From the NCBI GenBank assembly GCA_011800155.1, contig JAALGH010000016.1, positions 90,001-154,000 of the forward strand: DNA of 64,000 bases, read 5' to 3'. This DNA is from Flammulina velutipes. Lineage: Eukaryota > Basidiomycota > Agaricomycetes > Agaricales > Physalacriaceae. This document shows positions 10,909 through 21,675 of the stretch, piece after piece. The notes beneath the pieces are model-generated. The model had not been told where the DNA came from, made no database searches, and was given only the letters and a program-made list of their open reading frames with translations. The position numbers were made by a program, and so were the translations under genes. Position 1 is the first letter of the stretch; every line of letters begins with the position of its first letter.

Positions 10909-11767
10909 CACCCTATACTGTAGGCCTAACTAGTTACAGTCCTGTTGTGCTGGGGCTCAACAACTAGTTGCTCTCTATTGGTTTGGCTGATATTTTGACT
11001 GGTAGAAATAGCTGGCTGGCTAGCTGGGGGCGGGCTGGGATGGGGCGGGATGAATCCTAAATATGGATAGGAATTGATGGGAGCATATAGGGATTGATGG
11101 ACAGGGGGAGGAGGAGCAGAGGATAGGGAAATGTGGCCACACATAAATCCGGGCCTAGGAATGGATGAGTACTGGTGTCATTTATTGACCAGAGGATGGA
11201 GGATGGGGATAGACAATTGTGGCACCAGGAAAATCCAGACCTAGAGATTGATGATTGATGGAGGAGGTGATGAGGGATAGGAGCAGTGAGATTGAGAGCA
11301 GGGTACAATTGTGGCACCAGGATAAATACTGGGCTATTGCCAGGGTATGAGGAGAGTATGAGAGGAGTGATTGTAGGTTGAAAAATAGAATTCTTTCTAA
11401 CTATCAGAAACATGAATGAGGGTGTGGCAGCTACTGAAACCAATAATAAAATGATGTGTGGCACATTTTTAATCGAGGAGCACATACCTCGGATCCACCA
11501 GGCATTAGTATGGATGTATTCTCCTTGAAATTTAGATGTGTGCAGCACAAAGAACCATGTAAAAAGACGAAGAACTGGCTGAGAAACAAGCCAAACATTA
11601 TTGAAAATCCCTTAAAAAGTACCAAAAAGGGAGCAACACTTTGCCCTCACATTGAGGTGACCTAAAATTACTTGGAGGTTGTCCAGACACCTTCGGGGCA
11701 TTGTATATGTCACTCAGTTAGGTCCCTAGGTTAACAGAACCCTTGGATATGATCAAAATGCCAAAAA
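10909..11767 (+). mobile_element. KDZ-type terminal arm inserted in the pogo relic
   Basis: Starts with CACCCTATACTG and the AACTAGTT palindrome twice (about 10928 and 10960), the same terminal signature as the complete KDZ elements. The inner part (11140-11766) is homologous, inverted, to 35790-36480 and carries the conserved noncoding module described separately. No coding sequence remains. It is interrupted at 11768 by element L. The opposite end was not found. Confidence 0.65.
11596..11766 (-). repeat. Conserved noncoding module, copy 1
   Basis: One of six copies of an approximately 170-bp block. Core: GACCTGGGNACCTAACTG, then ATACAATGCCC about 12 nt on, then a CAAGTGGTT-like motif, then GCAAAGTGCTGCTCCC. 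Others: 12330-12470, 12630-12770, 19365-19500, 19670-19810, 35790-35960. Confidence 0.7.
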
Positions 11768-12329
11768 CATCAGGAAACAACTCTGGGTGTTAAGTTGACT
11801 AAAGACAAGTGCCAAAATGTCTTAAACTTATTGCAACTAAGTTTACTTAGGACAGACAGGTTAACTCACAGTAACTTGGTACAAGGAACTTTGTATCATT
11901 AACTCTAGTTGCTGAAAGACGACTTGAGCTATCCAAACATAACTCTAAAGCAATGTATGTTATACCTATAGTTGAAGCTAACACAAGTTACCACCAGTTA
12001 TACTCTAGAAATCAATTACCTTCGTCTAACTTATGTTGAATAAAGCTAACTTAGGGAACTTGTTTATGTTCTTGAACTAGTTGTATATATCTGAGAAGCT
12101 GCCTAGAGCATGAACTAATTAACAGAAGTATGTAAAAGGGTGATAATATGTATAATGCACTCAGAACAATACTTGTAAGGCCTTGGCTGCATTTTGGACC
12201 CTATAGCCCTCATCCAAGTCATGATTAGTTGAATAATGATGTATATCTTATCACATAAGATGCTCCCAAGTGATAGTAGACCAATAAGGTGACTCGACGA
12301 TGTATGGCGCAATTTCCGGACATTTTTGC

Positions 12330-12470
12330 TTAATGCAAGAGTACTGGTGACCTGGGACCTATCTGGGTGTCATATACAATGCCCCAAAGGTTTATGAACG
12401 ACTTCCAAGTAGTTTTAGATCCTCAAAATGCAAGAGAAAAGTGCTACTCCCTTTTTGGTGATAGTCTCAT
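12330..12470 (+). repeat. Conserved noncoding module, copy 2 (in element L)
   Basis: Carries GACCTGGGACCTATCTGGGT, CATATACAATGCCCC, CAAGTAGTTTTAG and AAGTGCTACTCCC in the standard order. It is preceded by TATGGCGCAA at about 12303. Confidence 0.7.
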
Positions 12471-12629
12471 GTATATATCCATGTATTTGAGGTCTTGAAC
12501 ACATTCCAGCATTGGAATCACATTTGAAATGATATTTTTTTGTACACATCCTTCCATAAAAGGTTCCCCCAGGTTACAGCAATCAAAGAGAATGCCTTGA
12601 CGAAGTGTGGCGCAATTTTGCGATAAAAT

Positions 12630-12770
12630 GATGATTCTGCTGACCTGGGAACCTAACTGGGTATTAGGTACAATGCCCTAGAGGTATATAAGTGACCTTC
12701 AAGTGGTTTTAGGTCCCTAGACTATGAGAGCAAAGTGCTGTTCCCTTTATGGTGCTTTTTCAACAATGAT
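12630..12770 (+). repeat. Conserved noncoding module, copy 3 (in element L)
   Basis: Direct repeat of the block 300 bp upstream, with GACCTGGGAACCTAACTGGG, TACAATGCCC, CAAGTGGTTTTAGGTCC and AAGTGCTGTTCCC. It is preceded by GTGTGGCGCAA at about 12606. Confidence 0.7.
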
Positions 12771-13560
12771 CCCTCTGTCTCTCATTTAATTTTTCACTCT
12801 TTTACATGATTCTTGTTTATTCAATGTGCATTTTACACACTCTTTGCAATATTCAAAGGCTTATTCAAGGACCTAATGTGCACACACTGCTTGATTCTTC
12901 ATTTTTGACAAGTCCGGAACCCTAACCTCAAAGTCATGTGACCTCATGTTGGTATTTAAGTCAAACATTCCCTGAATCTCTCTTGACCTTGTACCACCAC
13001 CATCTCCTCTGCCTCTCCTCCTCCTCCCTTCTCTTGCATGTTCCTGTCTTTAAGACACCTATTGTATGTTCTCTTGCTTGTCTCTTGAGTCTTTATTGAT
13101 GTCTTTTATTCAGATCTTTCCTTGCTATTATCTGATGCTTTGCTGCTGATTGTGAGTTGTTTCTGCTCTTTATTCTTGACTTTTACTAACTTTGTTACTA
13201 CTAGGATATGTATCTATGCTAGCTAGCTCTTGTAGTACTGTGTATTATTGTATTTTGAATGAAAATCTTTGATTTAACTTCTTGTCTTTGCTGGTTTCTT
13301 AAGATTCTTGAATGAATGCTTGAACCTAAGGCTATTTTATGATGTATTGAGGTTAACCTTCAGTCTGTACAGGTCTACCTATGTCAACTCATGTCTAACT
13401 TAAGTAACTTAGACTAACTTCTGGCTAACTTAATATTGTCTACAAGCATAACCATAGCTCTTGGCAACTTTATTAACTTGAGCAACTATTGTCTTTCGTA
13501 GCTCTAAGGTAACCTATAACAACTAGAGACAACTTAGTCTTCAAGGGTGTTTCCTGATGT

Positions 13561-13704
13561 GGTGGTCTATTTCTCTGGGTCTACAACGGCTTTTGTTCTG
13601 ATAAAGACTGGCTGGCCAATACAACGGAGGAGGATATGGAGAAGAGGGAGGCAGATAGGCTGGTGCGCTGAGAGGAAGGCCTCAAAATATTCCCCGTAAT
13701 ATAG
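13561..13704 (+). pseudogene. TET1: detached 3' end of a TET/JBP-like oxygenase gene
   Basis: On the + strand immediately right of element L, the frame reads GGLFLWVYNGF, then SDKDWLAN, then an acidic helix, and reaches TAG at 13702-13704. This is the usual C-terminal block of fungal TET/JBP oxygenases. It is what the minus-strand TET1 piece (20365-21675, ending QYTG at the edge of element R) lacks. A TGA at 13669-13671 stands where the family has Trp (GRWEEGL-like), consistent with TGG to TGA. The piece is separated and inverted relative to the rest by rearrangement between L and R. Confidence 0.8.
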
Positions 13705-13729
13705 AGTACTTAGCTTTTTGTATTGTATA

Positions 13730-13835
13730 ACTGGTTTTGACCAGTCGTTAAACTGGTCGTAACCGGTCATGACTGTATACGGGTCCAACCGGTTTAACCT
13801 AATGAACCCGACCACGGTGCCTATTGCATAGGGTG
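13730..13835. repeat. CCGGTT/AACTGGT-rich palindromic fragment
   Basis: Consists of alternating AACTGG, CCGGTT and GACCAGT motifs like the interior of the MITEs at 15956-16885 and 25678-26387. No matching ends found, so it is treated as a fragment. Confidence 0.4.
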
Positions 13836-13869
13836 CCCTTGTCTCTGTCGGGACGGCCTCTGCAAGTAG

Positions 13870-14742
13870 TCAATAGTGCTCCCGTAGTGGGGTGTCAAAG
13901 TGTGGGGGAGCGACTTCCGGAGGGTTTAGTCGTCTGTAAAACTCTGCCTTCAGCTGTGGCGCTTTCACAAGCGGAGGGTGTAGCTTGTCCGAGGTGAAGG
14001 ACTTGATCACTTGCCACCAATCCCAAGGTGACTTCGCCTGGACCAGCTTCTCCAGATTCTCCGTCATGATAGCTCTCACCTCTCGTCGAGTGCATTTTGC
14101 CGCCAGTCCCAACAGTGGTACCCACTCAATCATACTAGGAACTGCCGCCGGGGTCTTTTCCTGCGCTAACCGCACGACCAGTTTTGTTCCAGGCAGGTGG
14201 GGTGAAAACATCGCTTCATCTGGGGTTGACCTTTCTGTCTCTGCCAAATACTGTGTCGGAATCCTCTTCCCCACGACACCTTTCCACATGACACGTGCAG
14301 CGGCTAAGAGATCTGTCTGAAGAGTGTAGTGAAAAGCCGATGTTGGCATTCTGACCTCGATTAGCGCCCAGTGAGCATGTACCGCCCCCACGGACATCTT
14401 GGCACTCTCTCCAAACGTGGAATGGAAGTTTGTTGACACCTGTCTGGCCATGTCACACCCGATCAGAGCGAGGAAGCCACGAGCGGGTCCATACACTATC
14501 AGTTTCTTGGTCCGTGGTACACTGCCTATGAGGCATGTGATAGCATATAGTGTCGCTTTCATCCTGCTCTCGCTCTTCCCCGCTGGAACCTCCCACACCT
14601 CGACATCTTTTCTCGTACAACCCCAAGAGTAGGCCGGCCTACAAAGGCATGCGCAGGATTCTCTTGTGGTGTCTTGACATAGACAGCCAATGTGACCTCT
14701 TGTGTGCTTGTCACATTCACTCTGACTCATCCGTATGCGCAT
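13870..14742 (-). pseudogene. LINE ORF2 segment between endonuclease and RT
   Basis: 290 codons with no stop. The N-terminal part has a Cys-rich stretch (CLCQDTTRESCACLCR). Further on is a segment with MRIRMSQSE and WDWWQVIKSF typical of the linker before a LINE RT domain. No RT motif (such as YxDD) occurs before the frame ends at 13870. It probably continues the endonuclease polyprotein after a frameshift or damage near 14742-14924. Assignment is by position after the endonuclease, not by a strong motif. Confidence 0.5.
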
Positions 14743-14999
14743 GCCAGAGTCTCCCCTGGTGTTGTTCTCACTTCCATTGTCATCCTCGCCAATAAATCCA
14801 GCTCAGGATGTGGCGCGAACCATTGAGGTCGCAGCATCTGCAGCCCTTCCTCCACCTCCTTCACAGTTGGGACTGGTTCAACTACTTCCGCCTGTATGTA
14901 TCGCCTACGGATCCGTGAGATCAATATCGAGACTAGAGAGTGGTCCGACCATGCACTTTAGTCATGAGTAACCGCGAGGGCCCTATCCTTTATTGTGTG

Positions 15000-15640
15000 A
15001 AGCAGTCTGGTCGGCTATAGTATGTAATCCACTGTCGCATGACCTCCATGGTGGGATGTAAACTCGCCCGGTACAGAACGCTCCACCTTGAATCCGTTGA
15101 GGATTGACATGCGATAGGTTTTCACCAGGCTCAGTAGCCACCCGCCTCTTCCATCCACGAGCTTGTCGTTTGATGTCCGTAGCCATGATGAAGGGACACT
15201 CTTTCCCGTGATATGGGTGTTAATGTCCCCAGCAAGCATTACCGCCTTAGTGTCGTCCAGGACATTAAGGTATGCCAGAGTCTCCATTACCGCATCCTCT
15301 GGGTCCTTATTGGTCCATTTTCTCCAGTCAGATTTCCTTGGGCAAACATACACTCCGACGACAAAGATGTCTCCTAGGTCCAGCACCAGGCTATCCGGTT
15401 CCGAGCTCACATCGATAATTGTTGCTTCGAGACTGGCCTTGTAGATAAACGCCACACCCCCGCTGATACTCTCCCTCCGTAAGATCTTGTTTTGGACGCT
15501 ATCATATAACCCTTTGGAAGGGCTACACAACTCTCCTCATATTTGTCGAGCCATGTCTCCCCTACCAGGATAACATCGTACTTCTTCACGATGTTTTGGA
15601 CCTCCTTCCTACACATTTTAACTGACATCCCGCCATTGAT
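15000..15640 (-). pseudogene. LINE endonuclease (EEP-fold) domain, frameshifted
   Basis: Two overlapping minus-strand frames give the apurinic-endonuclease-like domain of LINEs. The first (15628-15530) holds VILVGETWL, the metal-ligand glutamate motif. The second (15530-15015) holds SGGVAFIYK, a VGVYVCP strand, the catalytic MLAGDINTH block and the C-terminal HATVDYIL block (family SDHxxI/VDYIL). A frame change near 15530 separates them. The domain would nick target DNA for target-primed reverse transcription. Here it is inactive because the ORF is broken and no RT follows. Confidence 0.7.
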
Positions 15641-15955
15641 ATTTCATGTTGCAATAGACAATGATTCCTTTTGAATTGACAGAGTATGAGCTGATAACAG
15701 GTTGCTTGGCGGCTTTATTATTGAGGGAGTCTCAGTTTGGGGCGTGTTGGGTGCATTGAAATTGATTACATTTTCTACGTTCATCGCTCTACAACAATAA
15801 CACTAATTACTACCAGGCATAGACATTTTTCGTGGAAACACAGTTACCCTTCGACCAGGTGTGCCCGCCTTCCCAGAAACTTGCTATTTTTGCCCCCATT
15901 CACTGCTGCTATGAACCTTTGTGCCTTTTCCAGCATGTAGAAGCGCATGAAGAGG

Positions 15956-16885
15956 TAGAGCTTAAAAGTCTGGTCTGTCGAACTTCCAAGGAACTGCAAA
16001 CCTGACCGGACCCGGACTGCAATGAACTGGACCACTAGGGGTAGTGGTCTGGATAACCGACCGGTCCGGTCTGAGGTTTGGCCATTTTCCTGGAAAATGT
16101 CGGACTGCTAAATAACCGGTCAAACCGGTCAAACTGCTATTTAAGTGTATTTCCTATATAAACAGACTAAATAGCACAATATCTGTATCATTCAACTTAG
16201 AACTCCTTGAACTACATAAATTTGGTAGCTTAGATGGAGTCTAACTGAGCAACACTAATGTTAACTACACTTTTTATCTTTAGTTGTCTACTTACAATGT
16301 CTTACATAGCTCATAAATTTCATATGCTTGTCTCGAGTTCAAGTAATCATACTGATACAGATAGTAATTCAATAAGAACCAGTCTTCTGCTACATATCCT
16401 ACTTTTCTATTCATACTAGGTGCATCTAGAATAGCATATATATGTTAGAAAATTGTCAAATGTAAGAAATTTACCAACCTGCATAGAGTATACTATCATG
16501 TCGTAGATTTTGATGAAGTAGTGCTGCATAAACTCTTTTGTGATATGTTCTACATGTCTATTATAACATTCTATTTCTATTATAATCTCACTTAGAACTC
16601 AATAGAGCATGTTGAATATTTTCTCTAAGCATTTGTCCTGTATAAGATTTGTAGATGTCTACATTTCTTTTAAAATAGAGGTTTGAATCAGTTCGGACTG
16701 GTTTGACCAGTCCGAACTGGTAGGGCAGTCTGACCGGTTTAACTCCAAGAACCCGACCGCAGTCCGTCGTTGAACTGGTCATGGTCGGGTTCTGTCAGAG
16801 TTTGAAGGATTTATCGAACCGGTCTGGTCACAGTTCTCTAATTTTTAGGTGCAGAACTGGACTGTGACTGGACTTTTAAGCCCTA
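15956..16885. mobile_element. MITE with TAGRGCTTAAAAGTC ends and 8-bp target duplication
   Basis: Left end TAGAGCTTAAAAGTC; right end, reverse complemented, TAGGGCTTAAAAGTC. Flanks are TGAAGAGG (15948-15955) and TGGAGAGG (16886-16893), an 8-bp duplication with one mismatch. The interior is rich in AACCGGTC/GACCGGTT palindromes at both sides with an AT-rich middle. The 8-bp duplication and short inverted ends fit a hAT-type nonautonomous element. It is inserted in the ORF1 region of the LINE. Confidence 0.75.
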
Positions 16886-18399
16886 TGGAGAGGACTGACT
16901 TCTCATCCACCATGACCCAATTACTTGGGTGCAGCGTGTCACCCATATGGAGGCCAGCGACACATGAGACTGCTCGTCAAACTCCCTCCATGAGGATGCA
17001 GTCCATAGGCAAGTGGCTATACTGGACCTCGTAACCCCCGCCCTGCCAGTCTCCAAACGGGGTCGCTTATTTGAGTGCGAAGAGAAACCGTTTTGGGAAC
17101 CTTCGAGTCCACCAAACATGTCTGTCGACGTGCCTTGAGGCATGAAGGTAAATGTCCTACCTCCACTAGATTCGAGGAAGGAGGAGGGTGTGGCAAAGGG
17201 GTCGTTAGGGCCATTCCACATCTGACCAGGGCCTGCTCCTAGGAGAGGGAGAGGAGGCTTTCTAGTGTTCATTTCCAGGGCGGTGATTCTCGACTGGAAG
17301 GCCACCAGGATGGCCTGAGTTGTACGTGTAGATGTGTCAATGCTCCCAGTGAGGATGGATAGCTGGCCTGTAAGCACTTTTGTTGAGTCAGTTAACGACG
17401 GTAGCAGATCCATGTGATTTTTTGTGACATCATAAACGTCTTTGAAGGCAGGTCATCTGATAGATCATTGGGAAGGGCTGCGGTTTGTCCATCAATGTGG
17501 CTGCTGGGCGAGGCTGCCTGGACGGCTGCATCTGCTGCGACATCCCTTGCACCCTCAGTGAGGATGCGCACTTCCCGTGCGATTTTGAGAGTGTCTTCCA
17601 CGCGCGAAGTCTCGAGAGTGGGGACTTGGGTGGCCTGAGTAGCCTGGCTCTCCAGCCTCTCCAGAATATTGGCCATAGCCACTGTGTTTGTGTCCACTCG
17701 GGCGATCCCAGCTGCTACTGATTCTTTTTTAGTGGTCAGCACTAGCCAATTAGGGGCGGAGTTGCACTGAGGTGTAGACATCGTCTCAGTGTCCTATCAT
17801 TTGCAGTCAGCTATGAGGAGTGCTAATGAACTCTGTTACTTCGCACCTGGGAGCTGCCTGAGATTCCCACTGGGTTGACTGCCTGTGCAGTAGCCTGAAA
17901 CATTCTGCTTGGTTGTTTGTGAAGATACCCCAGCCACAGTCTCTATGTTAGCTACCCTCTGTAGATGTATGTTCTGTAGGCATTGAACCATAGGCTCTAT
18001 GGCATAGAACTCAATGAACAGGCAATTGGAATCCTGGCTGAGCCATCAAACCTTCTCTTCCATAACCTCATCCCAGGGGGCGCTCATTGCCTCGCTAACT
18101 ACTCTCCACGTCATCTCCACTGTGTCAACCCCCTCCATTGTGGTATCCAGGATGACTAGCAAGGTGCACACCTTACTTTCCAGCATCACACGCTCCTTTT
18201 TATCGAAGAAATAATGATCCCCTCCGGCAAAATATTCTCGTTCCTTTTTCTGAGCAGCTGCAGACATCAGTGGTCCCATTCCTTGTGCCACCATTATCCT
18301 GCATCTCTTTCCCATCTTATGTGGGCCATTACATGTTTCCCCTTTGTCATGCGCTCTGGACGATGTTTCTTCGGAGGGCGCCACACATCTCCCTGTCAT
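16886..18399 (-). pseudogene. LINE ORF1-like region, broken into several frames
   Basis: Minus-strand frames at 18399-18046, 17781-17392 and 17413-16886 lie end to end upstream of the endonuclease. The middle piece is heptad-rich and Ala/Asp-rich (RVEDTLKIAREVRILTE...), compatible with a coiled coil. The next is Ser/Pro/Gly-rich with a basic KRPRLE stretch. No zinc knuckle or RRM is visible. The ORF1 assignment rests on order relative to the endonuclease. Confidence 0.4.
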
Positions 18400-19364
18400 G
18401 TTGTTGAGATGTCAATGTTCGAATGCGCTCATGGTCTTGCTAGTGAGGTCAGGGAACAAAGAATCTCGTTTTCCCTCCCTCCTCCCTTATATTCTCCCAT
18501 CCATCTTCGCTTTTCCTCTTTTATTTCGTTTGTCACTCTAGGCATAACATTTAATGATAGGTGGTCTGGGTCATCAGGAAACACCCTTGAAGACTAAGTT
18601 GTCTCTAGTTGTTATAGGTTACCTTAGAGCTACGAAAGACAATAGTTGCTCAAGTTAATAAAGTTGCCAAGAGCTATGGTTATGCTTGTAGACAATATTA
18701 AGTTAGCCAGAAGTTAGTCTAAGTTACTTAAGTTAGACATGAGTTGACATAGGTAGACCTGTACAGACTGAAGGTTAACCTCAATACATCATAAAATAGC
18801 CTTAGGTTCAAGCATTCATTCAAGAATCTTAAGAAACCAGCAAAGACAAGAAGTTAAATCAAAGATTTTCATTCAAAATACAATAATACACAGTACTACA
18901 AGAGCTAGCTAGCATAGATACATATCCTAGTAGTAACAAAGTTAGTAAAAGTCAAGAATAAAGAGCAGAAACAACTCACAATCAGCAGCAAAGCATCAGA
19001 TAATAGCAAGGAAAGATCTGAATAAAAGACATCAATAAAGACTCAAGAGACAAGCAAGAGAACATACAATAGGTGTCTTAAAGACAGGAACATGCAAGAG
19101 AAGGGAGGAGGAGGAGAGGCAGAGGAGATGGTGGTGGTACAAGGTCAAGAGAGATTCAGGGAATGTTTGACTTAAATACCAACATGAGGTCACATGACTT
19201 TGAGGTTAGGGTTCCGGACTTGTCAAAAATGAAGAATCAAGCAGTGTGTGCACATTAGGTCCTTGAATAAGCCTTTGAATATTGCAAAGAGTGTGTAAAA
19301 TGCACATTGAATAAACAAGAATCATGTAAAAGAGTGAAAAATTAAATGAGAGACAGAGGGATCA

Positions 19365-19500
19365 TTGTTGAAAAAGCACCATAAAGGGAACAGCACTTTG
19401 CTCTCATAGTCTAGGGACCTAAAACCACTTGAAGGTCACTTATATACCTCTAGGGCATTGTACCTAATACCCAGTTAGGTTCCCAGGTCAGCAGAATCAT
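19365..19500 (-). repeat. Conserved noncoding module, copy 4 (in element R)
   Basis: Reverse complement of copy 3 (12630-12770). Confidence 0.7.
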
Positions 19501-19669
19501 CATTTTATCGCAAAATTGCGCCACACTTCGTCAAGGCATTCTCTTTGATTGCTGTAACCTGGGGGAACCTTTTATGGAAGGATGTGTACAAAAAAATATC
19601 ATTTCAAATGTGATTCCAATGCTGGAATGTGTTCAAGACCTCAAATACATGGATATATACATGAGACTA

Positions 19670-19810
19670 TCACCAAAAAGGGAGTAGCACTTTTCTCTTG
19701 CATTTTGAGGATCTAAAACTACTTGGAAGTCGTTCATAAACCTTTGGGGCATTGTATATGACACCCAGATAGGTTCCCAGGTCACCAGTACTCTTGCATT
19801 AAGCAAAAAT
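19670..19810 (-). repeat. Conserved noncoding module, copy 5 (in element R)
   Basis: Reverse complement of copy 2 (12330-12470). Confidence 0.7.
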
Positions 19811-20364
19811 GTCCGGAAATTGCGCCATACATCGTCGAGTCACCTTATTGGTCTACTATCACTTGGGAGCATCTTATGTGATAAGATATACATCATTATT
19901 CAACTAATCATGACTTGGATGAGGGCTATAGGGTCCAAAATGCAGCCAAGGCCTTACAAGTATTGTTCTGAGTGCATTATACATATTATCACCCTTTTAC
20001 ATACTTCTGTTAATTAGTTCATGCTCTAGGCAGCTTCTCAGATATATACAACTAGTTCAAGAACATAAACAAGTTCCCTAAGTTAGCTTTATTCAACATA
20101 AGTTAGACGAAGGTAATTGATTTCTAGAGTATAACTGGTGGTAACTTGTGTTAGCTTCAACTATAGGTATAACATACATTGCTTTAGAGTTATGTTTGGA
20201 TAGCTCAAGTCGTCTTTCAGCAACTAGAGTTAATGATACAAAGTTCCTTGTACCAAGTTACTGTGAGTTAACCTGTCTGTCCTAAGTAAACTTAGTTGCA
20301 ATAAGTTTAAGACATTTTGGCACTTGTCTTTAGTCAACTTAACACCCAGGGCTGTTTCCTGATG

Positions 20365-21675
20365 CACCTGTATATTGTGTCATCGAATGTCGTGTCTCGC
20401 CTTCTTGAATAGTGATGGTATGGTGTGTAACAATAGCAGAGGGAATATAGATAGAGGAACCTCAGGGGAATTCAATGATAAGCTTGAGTTCATCAAGGAC
20501 GAGGTGGCTGCTTCTTGTATGGTCAAATTTCCCTAACGAGGTAATAGGACACCACCCATCTGGCCAATTCCCATTGTCAGTGTGGCCTTCACTGTTGACA
20601 TGGTTCGAAAAATTGATGGCGAGAGCGGCGAAAACATTGTTCTCGAAGTTCTTGATAAGGGTGTCGTCCGATGCGTAGAGTTCGTCTGTTTTAGAACGGT
20701 ACTCTTTGTACATTGCTGGGTTGTAGGTTTTGAAGATTTCTATCAGAAAAAATAAGTTGGGTGTATCACATACGGGCAGGCCACTCACAGTTGAGGAAGC
20801 CCGACCAGTGCTGAAAGCTGCTGCGGCGCAACAGGTTGCGCACAATACGTCGAGTCTTGCTGCCGAGGTAGATATTCCCTGCTCACTGTAGCATACATCA
20901 GTAAAAGTACATGAAGTACAACAGGCATAAGACTTACCTTTCGCCCTCCCCCATATGTGTTCCCAACATTGAGTGCAGCAAACTTCCCGTGTTTGTGACA
21001 CTGCTGCTTCTTCGTGAACTTGATGGTGCAGATCCCTTCCTCTATCCCCCTCTCCAGCGCATGGATGACACGCTCCCAGCTCTCAGTGTCCTTGGGCTGG
21101 CAGTGAACAAGGCACATCATGCGCCCGACTCTGTCCACTACAGGGTGTGCCTCCGCAGTGTGGCTAATGTACCTGTAGCCGCGCGACTTGAGCTCCTCGA
21201 TGGAGAGTGAGGACTTGTAACCTGCCCGACGGGGAGCACAGAATCCGCTGGGGCTGATGGGAAAGGAGGCGATGTCGACAGGGAGGTGGATAGGCGCTGC
21301 AGCACTATGCTTGCGATGGTTCACAGAGACGCTTTTGAAGCTTTCTCCAGCTTTGGCCTGCTCCTCTTCACGAATCTTGCGCCCGGGCCGGCGGTCCTTG
21401 GAGTAACGTTTCTGGTGGTTTGCCGGCTTGGAGGGAGCCACCTCTTCGAAAGATGATAGGTCCAAGATGGTACTGGATGAAGCGCGGCGCTGCCTTTTAG
21501 CTGGCGACAGGATGGGTGGCTGGAACGTCCGCTGTGGTGAGAAGTTAGCCTTAGCAGAAGAGAAACAATACGAACACACCAACAATGGCTCGTTGTCACT
21601 GCTATCGCCATCCTCACAGTCTCCCTCTAGCTCTATCTCATCCTCTGAGGCACAACCTTCCTCCAGATCCGCCAA
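20365..21675 (-). pseudogene. TET1: TET/JBP-family 2OG-Fe(II) oxygenase, 5' and catalytic part
   Basis: TET/JBP enzymes oxidise 5-methylcytosine or thymine in DNA using Fe(II) and 2-oxoglutarate, in the nucleus. Exon 1 (start 21675) has an acidic, Ser-rich N-terminus, then basic KRQRR and the family block SIEELKSRGYRYI, a DRVGRM-like block and FTKKQQCHKHGKFAALNVGNTYGGG. Introns follow at about 20938-20889 and 20790-20742. The last piece contains the HxD iron ligand (GHTDNGNW), the GWCPITSLGKFDH strand, HLVLDELKLIIEFP, the distal His (IVTHH) and the 2OG-binding Arg (EGETRHS). Two breaks: TGA at 20462-20464 inside the core, and TGA at 20883-20885 at the start of exon 2 if spliced as above. Both could be CGA to TGA. 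The gene ends at QYTG against element R; its 3' end is at 13561-13704. Confidence 0.85.

Larger units (their letters stand above)
11768..13559 (+). mobile_element. Element L (1.79 kb, CATCAGGAAACA termini)
   Basis: Starts CATCAGGAAACA and ends TGTTTCCTGATG. It is nearly identical to element R (18572-20364) in inverted orientation across its whole length, differing visibly only near one tip. It has no transposase; the one shared 65-codon frame has no motif. Inside are two direct copies of the conserved noncoding module, each preceded by a TGTGGCGCAA-like motif (about 12303 and 12607). It is inserted in the KDZ-type arm on its left, and its right neighbour is the 3' end of TET1. Nonautonomous; mobiliser unknown. 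Confidence 0.8.
13850..18400 (-). mobile_element. Non-LTR retrotransposon (LINE) relic without reverse transcriptase
   Basis: A minus-strand string of broken frames in LINE order: an ORF1-like region (18399 to about 15740, interrupted by a MITE), an endonuclease/exonuclease/phosphatase domain (15640-15000), and the stretch that normally links the endonuclease to the reverse transcriptase (14924-13870). The sequence then ends, so the RT, the defining enzyme, is absent. It lies wholly inside the L-R segment and was inverted with it. The clade cannot be told without the RT. Confidence 0.65.
18572..20364 (-). mobile_element. Element R (1.79 kb), inverted copy of element L
   Basis: Starts CATCAGGAAACA at 18572 and ends TTTCCTGATG at 20364. 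It is the inverted twin of L, with visible differences confined to about five bases near the 20350 tip. It abuts the catalytic-core end of TET1 at 20365. The near-identity of L and R means either very recent insertion of both or gene conversion between them. Confidence 0.8.

Noticed and set aside
12115..20017. Identical 65-codon frames in elements L and R (MRHTSSSHLIG...)
   Set aside because: Shared only because L and R are copies. The frame overlaps the conserved noncoding module and has no motif.
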